Source of the DNA: Atherinomorus stipes
Lineage: Eukaryota; Chordata; Actinopteri; Atheriniformes; Atherinidae
Direction of reading: 5' to 3'
Assembly (NCBI GenBank): GCA_023101725.1
Contig: JALJCO010012849.1
Coordinates: 1,054,001 to 1,118,000, forward strand
DNA length: 64,000 nucleotides
Position 1 is the first letter of the stretch, and each line of letters opens with the position of its first letter. Made by a program: the position numbers and the translations under genes. Below, one piece after another: positions 33,830-45,300 of this stretch. A model generated the notes under the pieces. It was given only the letters and a program-made list of their open reading frames with translations. It was not told the DNA's origin and made no database searches.

Positions 33830-34430
33830 GTGTGTTTTTTTATTCTTTTATTGTGTTATTAAAACACTATAAGCCTGACACAACAATAAAATGTAATTAA
33901 TTAATAAATCAGTTAATGATCAAGTAATTCATTCACATTTATTAATAATTCATTCATAATGTGTTAATTAATCCATTGATTATTAATTTATTGAGTTATT
34001 AGTTAATTTATTAATATTCATTAATAATATTCACTTATTAATTAAGAATGGATGAATTAATCATTCACTCATTTATTCTAAACTTTGTTAAGAATGTGCA
34101 CTGAATACATAGTAATACAAAAGAGTATGGGCATTACAAAGGGAAAAGGAAAGAAAAAGTAAATAAATAAAATCCAGTGTCAGAACTTTGCATAAAAGTG
34201 ATTCCAGAACTCTGAATCCAGTTTGAATCAAGTGAATAAAGTTTGACTTTGTTCACTTGAGTTTAAATTGTTTTTGTTCTAGATAAATAAATGTTTTCCA
34301 AATAAAGTTTTTTTCCAGTTTGTCTTGGTTATTAAAATGGTAGAGTCATTTAAGTGTTCGTTGTGAAATTTTATTTTATTTTTTAATTGTCTTACATGTG
34401 ATTAATCTGAGATCTGAGGAGCCTCCCATT
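33031..34430. other. Gene-free AT-rich stretch
   Basis: It contains a (TA)n tract at about 33789-33826 and a low-complexity region at 33890-34080 built from ttaattaat/attcattaat words. A hAT- or Tc1-like terminus was not found and no exon was recognised. Confidence 0.55.
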
Positions 34431-35965
34431 CATTCTGACAGCAGCCGTCTGACCTGTGGTCTGACCCAAGATGGCCGCCCGATAGGCACGTCAGCCTAGC
34501 GGCCAGCAGCGTCCAATTGGGTGTCTACGTATATGATGTCTATGGGTCTGAACACCAACCGTACTCTGGAGCGCACCAAAGAAGCGGACTCTGGTCTGCC
34601 TGAAGATCGGGGGTCTTGGTTCACTTGCAAAGGACAATCCCACGATCCAGTGCATATAGACACCCAGCGCACCTAAGGGAAATGACGTTTGCAGAAGAAA
34701 AAGAAGTAGAAGGAATGGAGGAAGATGATCCTTTGGGTTGGAGGAAAAACAAACAACGCGTTTTTGAAGAAGCTGAGGTCAAAACAACAACGAAAAACAA
34801 CTGGCAAATGTGTAGACAGAGATGGAACAGCCTAACAACTGAAGTTGCTGAACGAAAAGATTTCCACTTTAATCACGGAGTCCTGCTTTCTTCTTGTGTG
34901 GTTGCTTTTTGATCATTGTTCAGTGGTTGTATCGGTCTCCGCCAGTCACGTGACATTTGTTGTTAAGACGCCATTTTAGGCGGAAAACAGACAGCGGTCC
35001 CGTTTATCAAACAGGCATGGAAATGAGTGCACATCTGATCATAAAAATGATCTTATGTTATGATTGTATCCACGTGTGATTAATAATATGTCACCCCTTA
35101 GCATGCAGTGCCATTGTTGTAACTACAGTGGTTCAACCAAGTGATCCGCTTCAGTTAATGCAGTTTGAACACGAACCGAGGCAAAGAAAGGCAATAACTC
35201 TGCCTGCAGCTTGCAGGAGTCCGATATTAGGCGGCGCTGGACATCGAATGGGCTTGGCCAGATAGTGAGGTTAGGGTTAGGGATAGTGGGAAGGAGTATA
35301 AACGGCTCAAAATGGTAATGTGGGCGGAGTCGGACGTCCGACCCCGCCTAATATCCGCCTCCTCCTCCTGCAAGCCACAGGCAGGACCTTCTGAAGAAAG
35401 GTGCGAAATTTTCCTAAAATCCTGGCCCAATTGGATTTGGGCCCCAGACTATTCTGGAGTGAATGCAACCCAAAAGAGCTGAGTCAGAAGAGCTAAATCT
35501 TTGAAAAGAGCCAAACTGCCCATCACCAAGGTCAGTTACTTTAAAATTTCAAATATATTTATTCAAATGACAAATATATATATAATACTTAGTCCTTATT
35601 TAACAAATGTTGCATTTTACTTGGATTTTTTGATGTCATTTATTTATTTTATACACAAAATCTTATACACCATAATTGTCATATTGCTACAAAACATTTA
35701 CTGAGTTTCAACCATGGTTCAACTCAATAAGCCATAATCAGTTCCGACCGTATCAACATGCGGACGCACATCAATTCAATATTTTCTCCAGAGGCGCGTG
35801 ATAAACGTCCAAGCCTGTAAAACACAGTGAACTTAGTAAGTAAGTAAATGGGATTCCGGGCCTGTCCTCACCGGTTCGGCCCTTTGCTCCGCCCAATTTG
35901 AACGTGACACACATCAGTTGTGTGACAGGTCACGTGACGGCCGTAGAGTTGATCCGGAAGGAGGG

Positions 35966-36016
<51 letters not shown>

Positions 36017-36200
36017 GGTGGGAAGGGGGGAGTAGGAAGGAGGGGGCGGCTGATGTTGACGAGAAACTGCGTCAGGTGAACCAGAGCTGCCACAAACACA
36101 CCGGAAGTTCTGCTACCATGCTTCAAAATAAAGATCAATTACTCTAACTCCACTGTTCAGTCCGAGACATAGCTAGTTTTTTAACATTTCCCCCCATATA
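34431..36200. other. Gene-free region with small repeats
   Basis: Segment 35207-35384 is an imperfect inverted repeat: gcttgcaggagtccgatatt aggcgg at the left mirrors ccgcctaatatccgcctcct at the right. A fragment at 35470-35530 (gagccaaactgcccatcac) looks like an old dispersed repeat. A (GA)n tract lies at 35970-36013 in GC-richer DNA. An open frame of 98 codons at 34616-34912 has no family resemblance and no splice support, so it is not called a gene. Confidence 0.5.
35970..36013. repeat. (GA)n microsatellite
   Basis: About 22 GA units followed by a G-rich purine segment to about 36047, giving a long homopurine strand. Confidence 0.95.
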
Positions 36201-36579
36201 TCCAAGTGATCACAATTTTCATTCTTTATACAAAGAATGTACAATCAGGAAGAAAAATGTTCATAGCTGGCCACAATAAGCAATGTATAGTCAGAGCAAA
36301 GATTAGACCTCCCTCTCCTCAACCACATTTCATTCCTTCCAGAGGTGACTCTGAGGCGTTACCATGATACCTGAGAGATAAAATCTCTAGAGTGAGTCCT
36401 GGGTTGGGTTTATGGCCCTCTTCCATAAGGACGTGAAACACCTTCCAAAAGAGATGCTAGGAGAATATCCTACAGGACCACATCAATTGACTGCTTTCAA
36501 AGACATCTCCCAGATGTCGGATTTCCATTTCCTATCCATAAGCCGCCCTTTGGAAGAAGCTAATATTTTGATGCCTGTG

Positions 36580-36750
36580 TTCAATTCAGTTCATTTCAAT
36601 TAAACTGTATTTGTATTATGCCAATTCACTTCAGAGTCAACTCAAGGGGCATGATCAATTCAAGCCAATCCATGATCCAATTAAAACAAATCCATATCAG
36701 TCCAGTTTATAATAATTGTGTTTACATAAGACAATTCATGAAAAAAATAA
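36580..36750. repeat. Dispersed repeat fragment
   Basis: The words tcagttcatttcaattaaac, tgtatttgtattatgccaat and caagccaatccatgatccaa resemble 62195-62340 (ttcagctgtatttgtaaggt, tttagtccaaacaaatacat). This is a widespread fish repeat type; ends were not defined. Confidence 0.45.
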
Positions 36751-37019
36751 TAATTGCAACAAAAATCAATGTACTGCATCAGAGCTTGTCTTGGATTCAG
36801 TCTCCCATCCTAAGCATGCACGTGACAGCAGATGACACAGCACTATGCACGAAGCACACTTTCTGCAATTTTCTCAGTGACGCACCTCTTATTGATGTCA
36901 AAAGTGGCATCCATCTTGGATCCTGCCTGTATTGTGAGCTTACTCCAGCGAGTAAACGACAGTCTTGTCCTATCATGTGTTCTGTCCCTTCCTCTCTTCT
37001 TTTAATTCTTGTGTTTCTT

Positions 37020-37278
37020 TGCAGAATCCACTGTGGTGCACATTCAAAACAACCAGTGTTATTATCTGTTTGCTAGCATGCAATGTGGTGCGCAACAAAT
37101 AGTCAGCTGCAACGTTACGCCGTGCCCGGATGGAAGAAGTTGCATTGTTCGGGATTTCAGCCTCATGACACCACTGGGCAACAACGGCTCAAGAAATGTG
37201 CATAACGAATCCTGGTGTGCCATCAAACGAGTTAGAAACATGTTTTTAAGATCGAAAAGTTATGCTGTAGGTCTGTAA
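37020..37278 (+). other. Cysteine-rich open segment after a good acceptor, unassigned
   Basis: A pyrimidine-rich acceptor (cttgtgtttctttgcag) is followed by an open frame reading TVVHIQNNQCYYLFASMQCG, then IVSCNVTPCPDGRSC and NVHNESWCAIKRVRNMF, and a stop at 37276. It has seven cysteines, including one in the SWCAIKR segment, and two or three N-glycosylation sequons (NVT, NGS, NES). I do not recognise the family. It may be an exon of a secreted protein gene or pseudogene, or a chance frame inside repeat DNA; no partner exon was found. Confidence 0.25.
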
Positions 37279-37516
37279 CAGAAAGGAAAAACCTCCGTCA
37301 GAACTTGGCTCAGTGAGGGCAGCCATCATCAGTTGGGGGTGGAGAGGACAGGACAGAGGGAGCAGCTGGCACAAATTTATAATAATGTTAGTCTCTTCCC
37401 ACAGTTCAGAACTGTATAGGTTAGAATTGCAATGTAGACTTTAGCCAAGAATATTCTTGCCTTTGCGTAGGCAACTTGCTACATTGTAAGTACATTTATT
37501 GACATGCTTGAGCACT

Positions 37517-37945
37517 ATTGTGACAGTTGACGGTCCTGTCACTATGCCTCTGAGTGATGCCCCTTGGCTACTTGGCCAAGGGGCTATCCCTTTGCCTGAA
37601 TGTATGATGTATGATTCTCACCTGGGAGTCTGGGAATTAAATCCCACCTGGGGCCCTCCTTTGTCCTGCCACAAGCTGGTGCTTGCAAGTAGGGATCCAT
37701 GTAGCACTAGGGTTGGGTCCATGGATTCTGGATGCGTGGCAGCCAACATGGAGCACAAGGATATGCTTGTGAAAAGAGGGGGAGAGATGTGACATTTGAC
37801 GGTCCTGTCACCGTGCCTCCAAGTGATCATGTGCCCTTGCTACTTGGCCAAGGAGATATTCATTTGGCTGAATGTTTAGTGTGTATGACTCTAGGAGTCT
37901 GGGGATCAAATTCTGCCTGGGCTCTCCTTTGTCCTGTCACATTAT
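37517..37945 (+). repeat. Two tandem copies of a tRNA-like SINE-type repeat
   Basis: Copy A (37517-37675) and copy B (37789-37945) share gacggtcctgtcac, ggctacttggccaag, tgtatgattctcacctggga / gtgtatgactctaggagtct, ggggatcaaat and cctttgtcctg(t/c)cac. The pair tggccaagg...tgaatgt and gggatcaaat sit like degenerate A and B boxes of a tRNA promoter. A third copy lies inside the hAT element at 39425-40470. The A/B-box reading is inference. Confidence 0.65.
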
Positions 37946-38611
37946 TGTTATTGCCAAAGGATTCCACAAGGATGCACATTAAGTCAAACTGGATAGTTAC
38001 CCAATTTGTATGTAAAGAAAACAATAAACATTGTGTCAATAGAAAAGGTTAGCATTTGGGATTTTGAGATTATGAGCGACGTAATGACAGTAGGGGTGTC
38101 CCAGATGACCTGCAAGGATCATAAAGAAAGCATTCTGTATATTGTCTGAAAAACATTCCATCATATTTATCGCTCTCGACCCTGTTACCCTACTGTACGC
38201 TGCCCCCACTGCCAACACACATATCGCAGCTTGTGAACATGCAGCATTTTCTGAAGACCTGCATAAACTTCATAAGCTTCAAACAAATTCAAAATCCACA
38301 AGACACCCATGATACACACACAAATATATTCTGGCTTTAATGGTAAATTAATAGCTGTCCCTCTCTTTAATAGGGTAAAATGCTATGAATGAGTTAATGG
38401 AACTCTGAAATACAATGCAGACTCACCATTAATCAAAACAAAATATTATTCCAATCTCTTCTCATTTTAATTTTGACTGCCTCTTCCTGCAAATCACTCA
38501 GTTTGCACTTTTGTTTCTTGATGAAAGTAACATGATGCCAATCAGCTTAAAAAAAAAAAAAAACTGTTATAACTAGTGCAACGTTTGTGAATAGAATCAG
38601 CCAAAAAAAAA

Positions 38612-38636
38612 GGGGGGGGGGGGGGGGGGGGGGGGG
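38612..38636. repeat. G25 homopolymer
   Basis: An uninterrupted run of 25 guanines preceded by a short A9 run. Its length may be unreliable in the assembly. Confidence 0.9.
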
Positions 38637-39424
38637 ATCCCTGTTGGATTAAACTTGGGGGCAAGATCCATTCAGTTCAATCCAACCCACTTCATTGTTC
38701 AGGGACCAACTGGCCTGTAACAATCTTGGTATTTTATACTCCTACACCTCTCACAAGACACTACAATAGTTCTGCATTTTGAGACAAACTGGGTGCCGTG
38801 AAAAGATTCACTGCCTTTAGGGATCCCCTTTGATCCCCTCGAACAGAAGGACATGAATGAGAATTCTGAACATGTCCCATCTCACTTTTAGAGGCTGGTG
38901 CCTGCAAAAGAACTCTGGGCAAGACGGAAACCAAAATGAATGTTAGCCCTAAAGACTAAACATAAACAGGGATAAATTAAATTTAATTCAGTTCAAAACA
39001 CTTCTCTTTTTTATCTCTTAGGCAAAATTAAAAGGGCAAGGCAATGTTTCTGCAAGTCTGCAAATTGATTTTGGGCATGAGGCTATGGGACTATTTAATT
39101 CATGCACACAGACAAATGGAGGATCCACAGACCTGAAGATGTTCGTTGAGTTCGCTTGAATTTTGTTGTGCTTGCTGATTACTTTTTTCAAAAATTTGAA
39201 TTACAGCTCTGAAATTTGTCAAACTAACAAGAGCTGTCTCATGGAAAGGTTTAGCCTTTGTTATTTTCTATCACTTTGTTATGTCTGCTGTTTTTTCTGC
39301 TGTTCATTATGTAAATCTGAGTGTGCAGGTACCAGACTGGGATTGGCGAATCCTCTCATGGCCCTGCCAGGATTGGTCGTCATCTGACTCCTTTGTCCAT
39401 TTATGGACAAAGGGGAGTTACTCA

Positions 39425-40470
39425 TAGGGATGGACAATAACAACATTTTTCTTGTCAATACGATACCAGTAGTTTATTGTGCTTTTTTATTGATATTGTT
39501 TATTATTATACCAATACCAATATTTTTTGTCCCAAGAAAATCACATGCTTGTACAATTTGCATTAATATCTTGAATGCAAGGGCAATATTAAATATGAGT
39601 AAAATTTGAAAACAGAAGTACTGGAAATAAATGCTTTTTAATTAAGTGTGACAGTGTGGGGTCCTGTCACTACAGATGCGGGCATGAAAAAGTTCCCCTT
39701 TCTGCCGACTGCCAGCCACTTACCAACGACTTGTCTGCTAATTCAATCGCACAAAGAAACGCCTGTGTGCCCAGGGGAAACGATTTCAGAGCATAAATAA
39801 ACGCCCGGAACAAGGACGTTTCCACACGCCAAGTTTGGACACGGTGCGTGATGACATATTCGCGGAACAAATCGTTCAGCCAGTGATAGTGCAGTAATAG
39901 TGCACTATCACTGCACCACTTCTGGCAGAAAAAGGCAGAACTTTTTCATGCCCGCATCTGTATGCCTGTGATAGGTCATGCGCCCTGGCTACTTGGCCAC
40001 AGGGATGTCCCTTTGGCTGTATGGTCAGCGTGCATGACTTTCACCTGGGAGTCTGGGGATCAAATCAGGCCTGGGCCTTCTGATATGTACCCTGCCACAT
40101 AAGCAATTACAAAAAAAGTTCTTTCAATCATCAAATAACCTAAGTACAGGTTATTTAAATTTGTTTGGTGGAAAATGGTCAAATATACAGTCGTAATATT
40201 ATAAATTTACCAAAACATAATGTGCAATAACCTGCATTAAACCACTGAAAAATAACAAAAAAAACAATCACTAACAGTAGCAGCAGCATCATGACATCTG
40301 ACAGGCTTTTCACACATAAATTCCTTGTCTAAAACTCTCAGAAGTGAAAATACATAGCATGTTCTGTATTTTTACAGCGGTATCTCAATGCCCAAAAAAG
40401 TATCTAATCCAACATTTTGTGGGGTTGATATTGAAATATCGACTCCATGGTATCGATATGCCCATCCCTA
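39425..40470. mobile_element. hAT-type element carrying nested insertions
   Basis: It starts tagggatggacaataacaac and ends gtatcgatatgcccatccct followed by a, giving inverted tagggatgg termini. The flanks are gttactca (39417-39424) and gtcactca (40471-40478), an 8-bp target duplication with one mismatch. Words such as caatacgataccagta near the left and tatcgatatg near the right are typical of fish hAT MITEs. Its interior is occupied by a SINE-like copy (about 39648-40100), which is itself split by a TA-flanked MITE. Confidence 0.85.
39673..39960. mobile_element. Tc1/mariner-type MITE, 288 bp, exact TA target
   Basis: It begins cagatgcgggcatgaaaaag and ends in the exact inverse, a perfect inverted repeat of at least 23 bp. 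It is flanked by TA at 39671-39672 and 39961-39962. Removing it and one TA restores the host-repeat word gtcactatgcc, which is what copy A at 37541-37551 shows. The centre has a second palindrome, gtgatagtgcagtaatagtg with its inverse. Confidence 0.92.
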
Positions 40471-40478
40471 GTCACTCA

Positions 40479-42110
40479 TCTTCCTCTCCACAACCAGCCA
40501 CAGCATGTTCAGGTGTGTGTAGGTGTAGGCTGGTATTTCTTTTGACTTGTTTTCCCCTGTGTTGTTGGTCTAGGTAAGTAAATTGTTTTTTCCTTTTCTG
40601 CAGTTTTGATAGGTTATTTCTTCCATTGCAGTTATTTCCATTTTGTTTGTTGTTTTAGCCGTGACCCACCCTCAAGTAACTAACACTCCTGTCATTTCAG
40701 CCTTTGATGGTACATAACACACTTAGGTAAAACGTTGATAATAAAACAATAACATTTGGAGAAGTCAGAATTTTGGTAAAAGTACTGATTTGCTCCCCAC
40801 TAATAAATATGGTTCTTTTGAACTTGGCATCCATGTGAAACTAATCATACAACCACAACATACTCTGGTGTGGGCCATGTAATAGCACTTCTCTGCCACA
40901 TGGGGGCAGTCTCATAAATATCTGAGATACAAGCTGCTCTTGGCTGTGTTGCTGAAGTTGTTAGTTTTGCCCGACTGTGAAAAAGAAGTCAAAGTGGATA
41001 AAGATGTGCTTTCTGGTGGAATAAAATTAAGTATTATGTAATTACGCTTGTGCTTATGGTGCTTTGTCTTCTTTGTCATGAAATCTGTGTGCAGGCTTCC
41101 CTCTGCTTCTGCATTGTTAGCTTTTTGGAGAACTGCATGTTACTGGAAAAAAATGTCTGCACACAGATACCTCGGTGAAGTTAAAAACAAAAACAGCCCT
41201 TCCTTAAAGAGAAATTTCTGCACAACATTCAGCCATGTGAAGAATTTTCTGAATGATTGCGACACATTATCCAGGTCCACAATAAAGAGGGAACTTCAGG
41301 ATAAGTACTGGGGTCTGTGGTGAAAATCTGGGACAAATCAGTAAAAAGTGTACAAAACATTTGGAAACTGTGTGATGGTATGGGCTCTGTGTCACTAGTA
41401 TTTATTAAAAAGGGGGACAGGAAACAAAAACATATAGGTAAAATCTAAACTATTTTGAAATATTCAGCCTAATGCAGTCAGGTTGATTTAAAGGAATCTC
41501 AACGTGACAGAGGACTGAACACATCCTGCGACAGCAAGCCAAGAGCTGAAAATGAAAAAGAGGAATATCCTGAAATATTTGAGTCAACCACCGGATCTCA
41601 ATCTGATTAACAACATACAGAAAGACCAGCAAACCAAAAACTACAGAAAACAACTCAAGCAGAGGCCTGACAGACCACCACAAAGGCAAAAACAGCCTCA
41701 AGTGGTGTCCATCCACTGCATCCACCAAGCATTTACTTTAAACTGCAAACATTCTCATTAAAAAAAGTAATCAAATGAGTATTTGATTTTCATTTAATGC
41801 AAATAGATCTGCAGAAAATAAGGGTTCCACATATTAAATATTTTATTGTTTCCCTGTTAAATGACCAGTCTCATCCAGTTCAGGTAAATATGAAGCACCA
41901 GCCAGCAGCTCATTTGCTTTGATTAGTCATAGGAAGACTGCAAATGAAACAGCCGCCAGCTGTTATTGAGCTGAGACGCTTCCTTCTGCTTTCTGTTTGT
42001 ATACATATATCTTTGCAAAGACCATCTCCATGCTTAGACCATAATGTGAAATTTTCTTTTAAATTACACTACATAACACAAGACCAATATGATAACAGTT
42101 GCAAAATATG
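40479..42110. other. Gene-free region with possible transposon debris
   Basis: Segment 41550-41700 reads LSQPPDLNLINNIQKDQQ on the plus strand, reminiscent of the SPDLNPIEN motif of Tc1 transposases, with nothing else of the enzyme legible. No termini were found. The rest shows no recognisable feature. Confidence 0.35.
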
Positions 42111-42116
42111 TGAGGT

Positions 42117-42343
42117 TAAAGTAACACTATGTAACTTTTTGTTACCTCCGCCAAGGAGGTAATGTTTTCGATCGCGTTGGTTTTTCTGTCTGTCTGTCTT
42201 TCAGCAACTTTACAGAAAAAGTACTGGACCGATTGACCTGAAATTTTCACCAGCCATGTGCCTCAGCCCATGGACGAAGCCATGAAATTTTGGTGGTGAT
42301 CTGGATTTCCTTATGGGTCCAGGAATTTTTTGAAGGATTCTTT
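42117..42343 (+). repeat. Dispersed 'cctccgccaaggaggt' repeat
   Basis: It starts with taaagtaacactatgtaact, a MITE-like terminus, then ttacctccgccaaggaggta, a short palindrome, followed by tttttctgtctgtctgtctt and tactggaccgattgacctga. This arrangement is widespread in animal genomes. The right boundary abuts the Harbinger-like element. Confidence 0.55.
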
Positions 42344-42929
42344 GGCTACGTTCACATGGCGATGATCAGAAGAGAAGACGCAAAAGTGGCGTCTCGTCTT
42401 CATCTTTTTATCCGCGTTCACGCGAGTATCGCCATGAAGAAAATCTGCGTGCATACGAGGACGCAAGTGTGTATGGAATTTGATTGGATATGCATGCCAG
42501 GCCTTTAGGTGGTGCTGTGGCAGAACTCCACCGTGTCCGCGCGCATGCGTACAATCGTTCGTCTCTGTTCTCTTCAAGATCAAAACAACTATGGCGGAGG
42601 CGAGGAGGAACTTTGTGTGGACAGATGAGAAGGTAGAATTACTTCTCCAAACAACACTCAATTACAAGCTTTTCCTGTATTGTGTGACATCACGCACAGC
42701 CACGTGAGCACGGTGTCAGCAGGTCTGTGGGTCCACCATCATTTCTGCGTTTTGGACCGTGCAGACGAGGGCGCAACAGCATTGCGTCCTCAGGAATTCC
42801 ACTTTGGAATGAGTCTTCAGATTTTTGCGACTTCAACCCAGAATAACGCCGTTGCCGTGTGAACCAAAGGCACTTTTGATGAAATATTTTGCCGTTTTTA
42901 CCCACAATCGTCCTTGTGTGAACGGCCCC
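42344..42929 (+). mobile_element. PIF/Harbinger-like element with Myb/SANT-type protein remnant
   Basis: The left end ggctacgttcacatggcgat mirrors the right end cgtccttgtgtgaacggccc, and both have many CpG words. From about 42591 the plus strand reads MAEARRNFVWTDEKVELLLQ then TTLNYK. This resembles the Myb/SANT-like DNA-binding protein of Harbinger-type elements (W-T-D-E-V-E-L-L-L pattern). The frame breaks shortly afterwards and no DDE transposase is present. Flanking TTT/TTT would fit a 3-bp target duplication, but this is weak. Confidence 0.6.
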
Positions 42930-44157
42930 TTTATCATTGTGAGATAGGCCACGGTGGAAAGGCTGTTGATGATGCATGAGTCCCCCCTTGTGGCAGAGGT
43001 GTGCAGCTGCGCTACTGGGCACATGATCATCAGGACGCAGAAATCCAACTTATGAGCAGCAGTGAACATGAGGAGAGAAGACTGTTGGACAGACTTCTAG
43101 ACAGTTGAATATGGTGAACTGTGTGTGTTTGTGAAGAACTGTAAGTAACTAGTTACTTTCTGTGACTGATCCTTCCCAAATGGCATGACAATAATGAGTG
43201 GTAAAGTGTTAACATAGGAAGCATTCCTTTTTCGGACTCACCATGAATTAATCTAAATAAGACAAAGCTTATAACATTTAAGGGGGTCTTAATTGAACTA
43301 AAGGCCAAATTCTCGAGATTGCAAGATAAATGATCATTTTATCATGAAGGACGTGTTTATAAATCTAGCATTAAAAAAAAAAGTAAGGAAATTTGTGTTT
43401 ATTAAATTATTTCTTTGCCCTCACGATGCCTCTTGGCAATGAATATTAAACTGTTGGAAAGCCCATTTATATCCCCTTTAGAGGGGACCAAATTTGTAAT
43501 GGAAAGGCATTTGTTGGATGAGCAGCAGAACTGAGTATATGGGCTGTGCCGATGAAAAACTCGACTAATCTTTTCTGTCTATGCCAAACAGCTTGTTCTG
43601 TTACGGACTCTTGCTATTATTTTTTGGATTGCATGATTTCGGTTTGAAGAAACAAGACATAGCTACTGGCAATTTAACTATTTATTCCTTATCGTAGAGG
43701 TCTCGTCTGGAAGACCCATACACAGCCACATCACTTGCCACCTCCACCTCATGCTAGTCACCAAGCTGGTCACATTTTGTCTGGGATGGTATCCCATTCT
43801 TTAACCAAGACTTGTTGAAGGCTAACCAGTGTGGTTGTGTTGGTTGCTTTTGCACATTTAGCTGATCCCACGTGTTAATTGGATTGAGGTCTGGACTCAT
43901 GTCAGGTCAATCCAGCCTCTCCACTCCCAAATCATCAAATTCTACAAATTATACCTCATTGTAAAGGTGACTAATCAATACTTCCAAAAATATATATTTT
44001 ACAAGCTTATTGATATTATTAAAAGCAGAAAAATTATTGATCAAACTCAAATTTTCTTGATTTGTGTGCTCTCTCATCCCCACGAAAGGAACAGGGTCAC
44101 CATTAGGTTTGATTGATAAAGGTCACTGCATAATAATCAAGAATGATAATTATTATT

Positions 44158-44242
<85 letters not shown>

Positions 44243-44330
44243 TAAGGAACTTACTTTAAGGTATATATTGATGCAATTGCACACGTATATAAACTATAGT
44301 GTTATTACTTTGTGTTCTTTAATAGCTAGC
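42930..44330. other. Gene-free stretch upstream of the trim8 promoter
   Basis: No exon was recognised. It contains the trinucleotide array listed separately and unremarkable AT-rich sequence. Confidence 0.5.
44149..44241. repeat. (ATT)n/(AAT)n microsatellite with a head-to-head switch
   Basis: Four ATT units are followed directly by about 27 AAT units, so the array has a short inverted junction near 44160 that can fold into a hairpin. Confidence 0.92.
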
Positions 44331-45300
44331 TATTTAGCTGGTCCCCATCGAAAGGCAATTTTATTTTGAAAATCCTAAGCGGAAAACACGTTTCATTCCG
44401 GTTGTCTTGATGCGTTTAAGTCGGCTCGCCTGCATTCCTCTCCTCTCCCTACAGCCTGGCCGATAGAGACAGAAAGAAAGGGGGGGGAGAAAACACACAT
44501 TATTATTCACAATCGTGTTGGATTTTTATGAACCACGGAGTCGACTCACATAGGACACATCAGGCCACGAAACGTACCCCCGTCCAGACGGCTCCTTCGG
44601 ACCTACAGTACCGAAAAAATGTGTTTTATTTTTATTTAAATGACGAAACTTAACGTTGATGTATTTGTATATAGATCAGGAATCGAAAAGCAGCTTTGGT
44701 GAAACAGCTTACAGCCTTTTCGCGGCGGATATATCCTTTTTTTAAAATGAGGATTTGCAAGATGGCTGATGACAGCTAGCCCAACAAGGACAGAAACGCG
44801 ACGTCCCCTTTAAGATCAGGAGGGTATATTTTTGTATTTTTATTAGTTGAATATATAAATATGGCTGCCTGGAAAAATTATGACTATAGCTTGTATTAAC
44901 AGTCAACGTCCTTGTTTGGAAACGAACTCTATCTGGTGTTTATATGTACCTGTGCTATGGTAGAAAATGGTGAGGTGACGTCTGAGGTAATTTACGCGAT
45001 TTAATTGAGATAAGGAAGTAGATAAATATGTTGTCGGCTAAAGGCTGAGGTTTCAATTGGTGTATTAGGTGGAGACCAAAGTATAAAGGTAGGATACGTC
45101 TGAAAAATAGTGATAATAATCTTTGTGAGTAGAGATTTGATAGATGTGTCGGAGGGGGGGAAGCAAACGGCTCCGCAACAGCAGCCAACATTCCTGCGGA
45201 TCCTAAAACCCTTTGTTTTGTGCGCAGGAGCTGGACTGGACCATTAAAACGATTAACTATGCAGTAAACAGCCTCGAAATGATGGCCTGGGTATGATTTT
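44330..45300 (+). promoter_or_regulatory. trim8: Presumed trim8 promoter and 5' non-coding region
   Basis: CpG frequency rises here (tcattccggttg, gtttaagtcggctcg, cgaaacgtacccccgtccag, cttttcgcggcgg, aaacgcgacgtcccc), unlike the flanks. It lies 1.1-2 kb upstream of the trim8 start codon on the same strand, so a non-coding first exon is likely. The exact exon boundaries were not resolved. Confidence 0.45.

Noticed and set aside
34616..34912. 98-codon open frame with acidic and basic residues (FAEEKEVEGMEEDDPLGWRK)
   Set aside because: No family resemblance, no flanking splice signals that join to other exons, and it lies in repeat-rich intergenic DNA.
35271..35284. Interstitial telomere sequence (gttagggttaggg)
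   Set aside because: Only two units are present, far too short for a telomeric relic.
41048..41323. 91-codon open frame between st6galnac1 and trim8
   Set aside because: No recognisable domain; nearby text hints at old transposase, but neither termini nor catalytic motifs are present.
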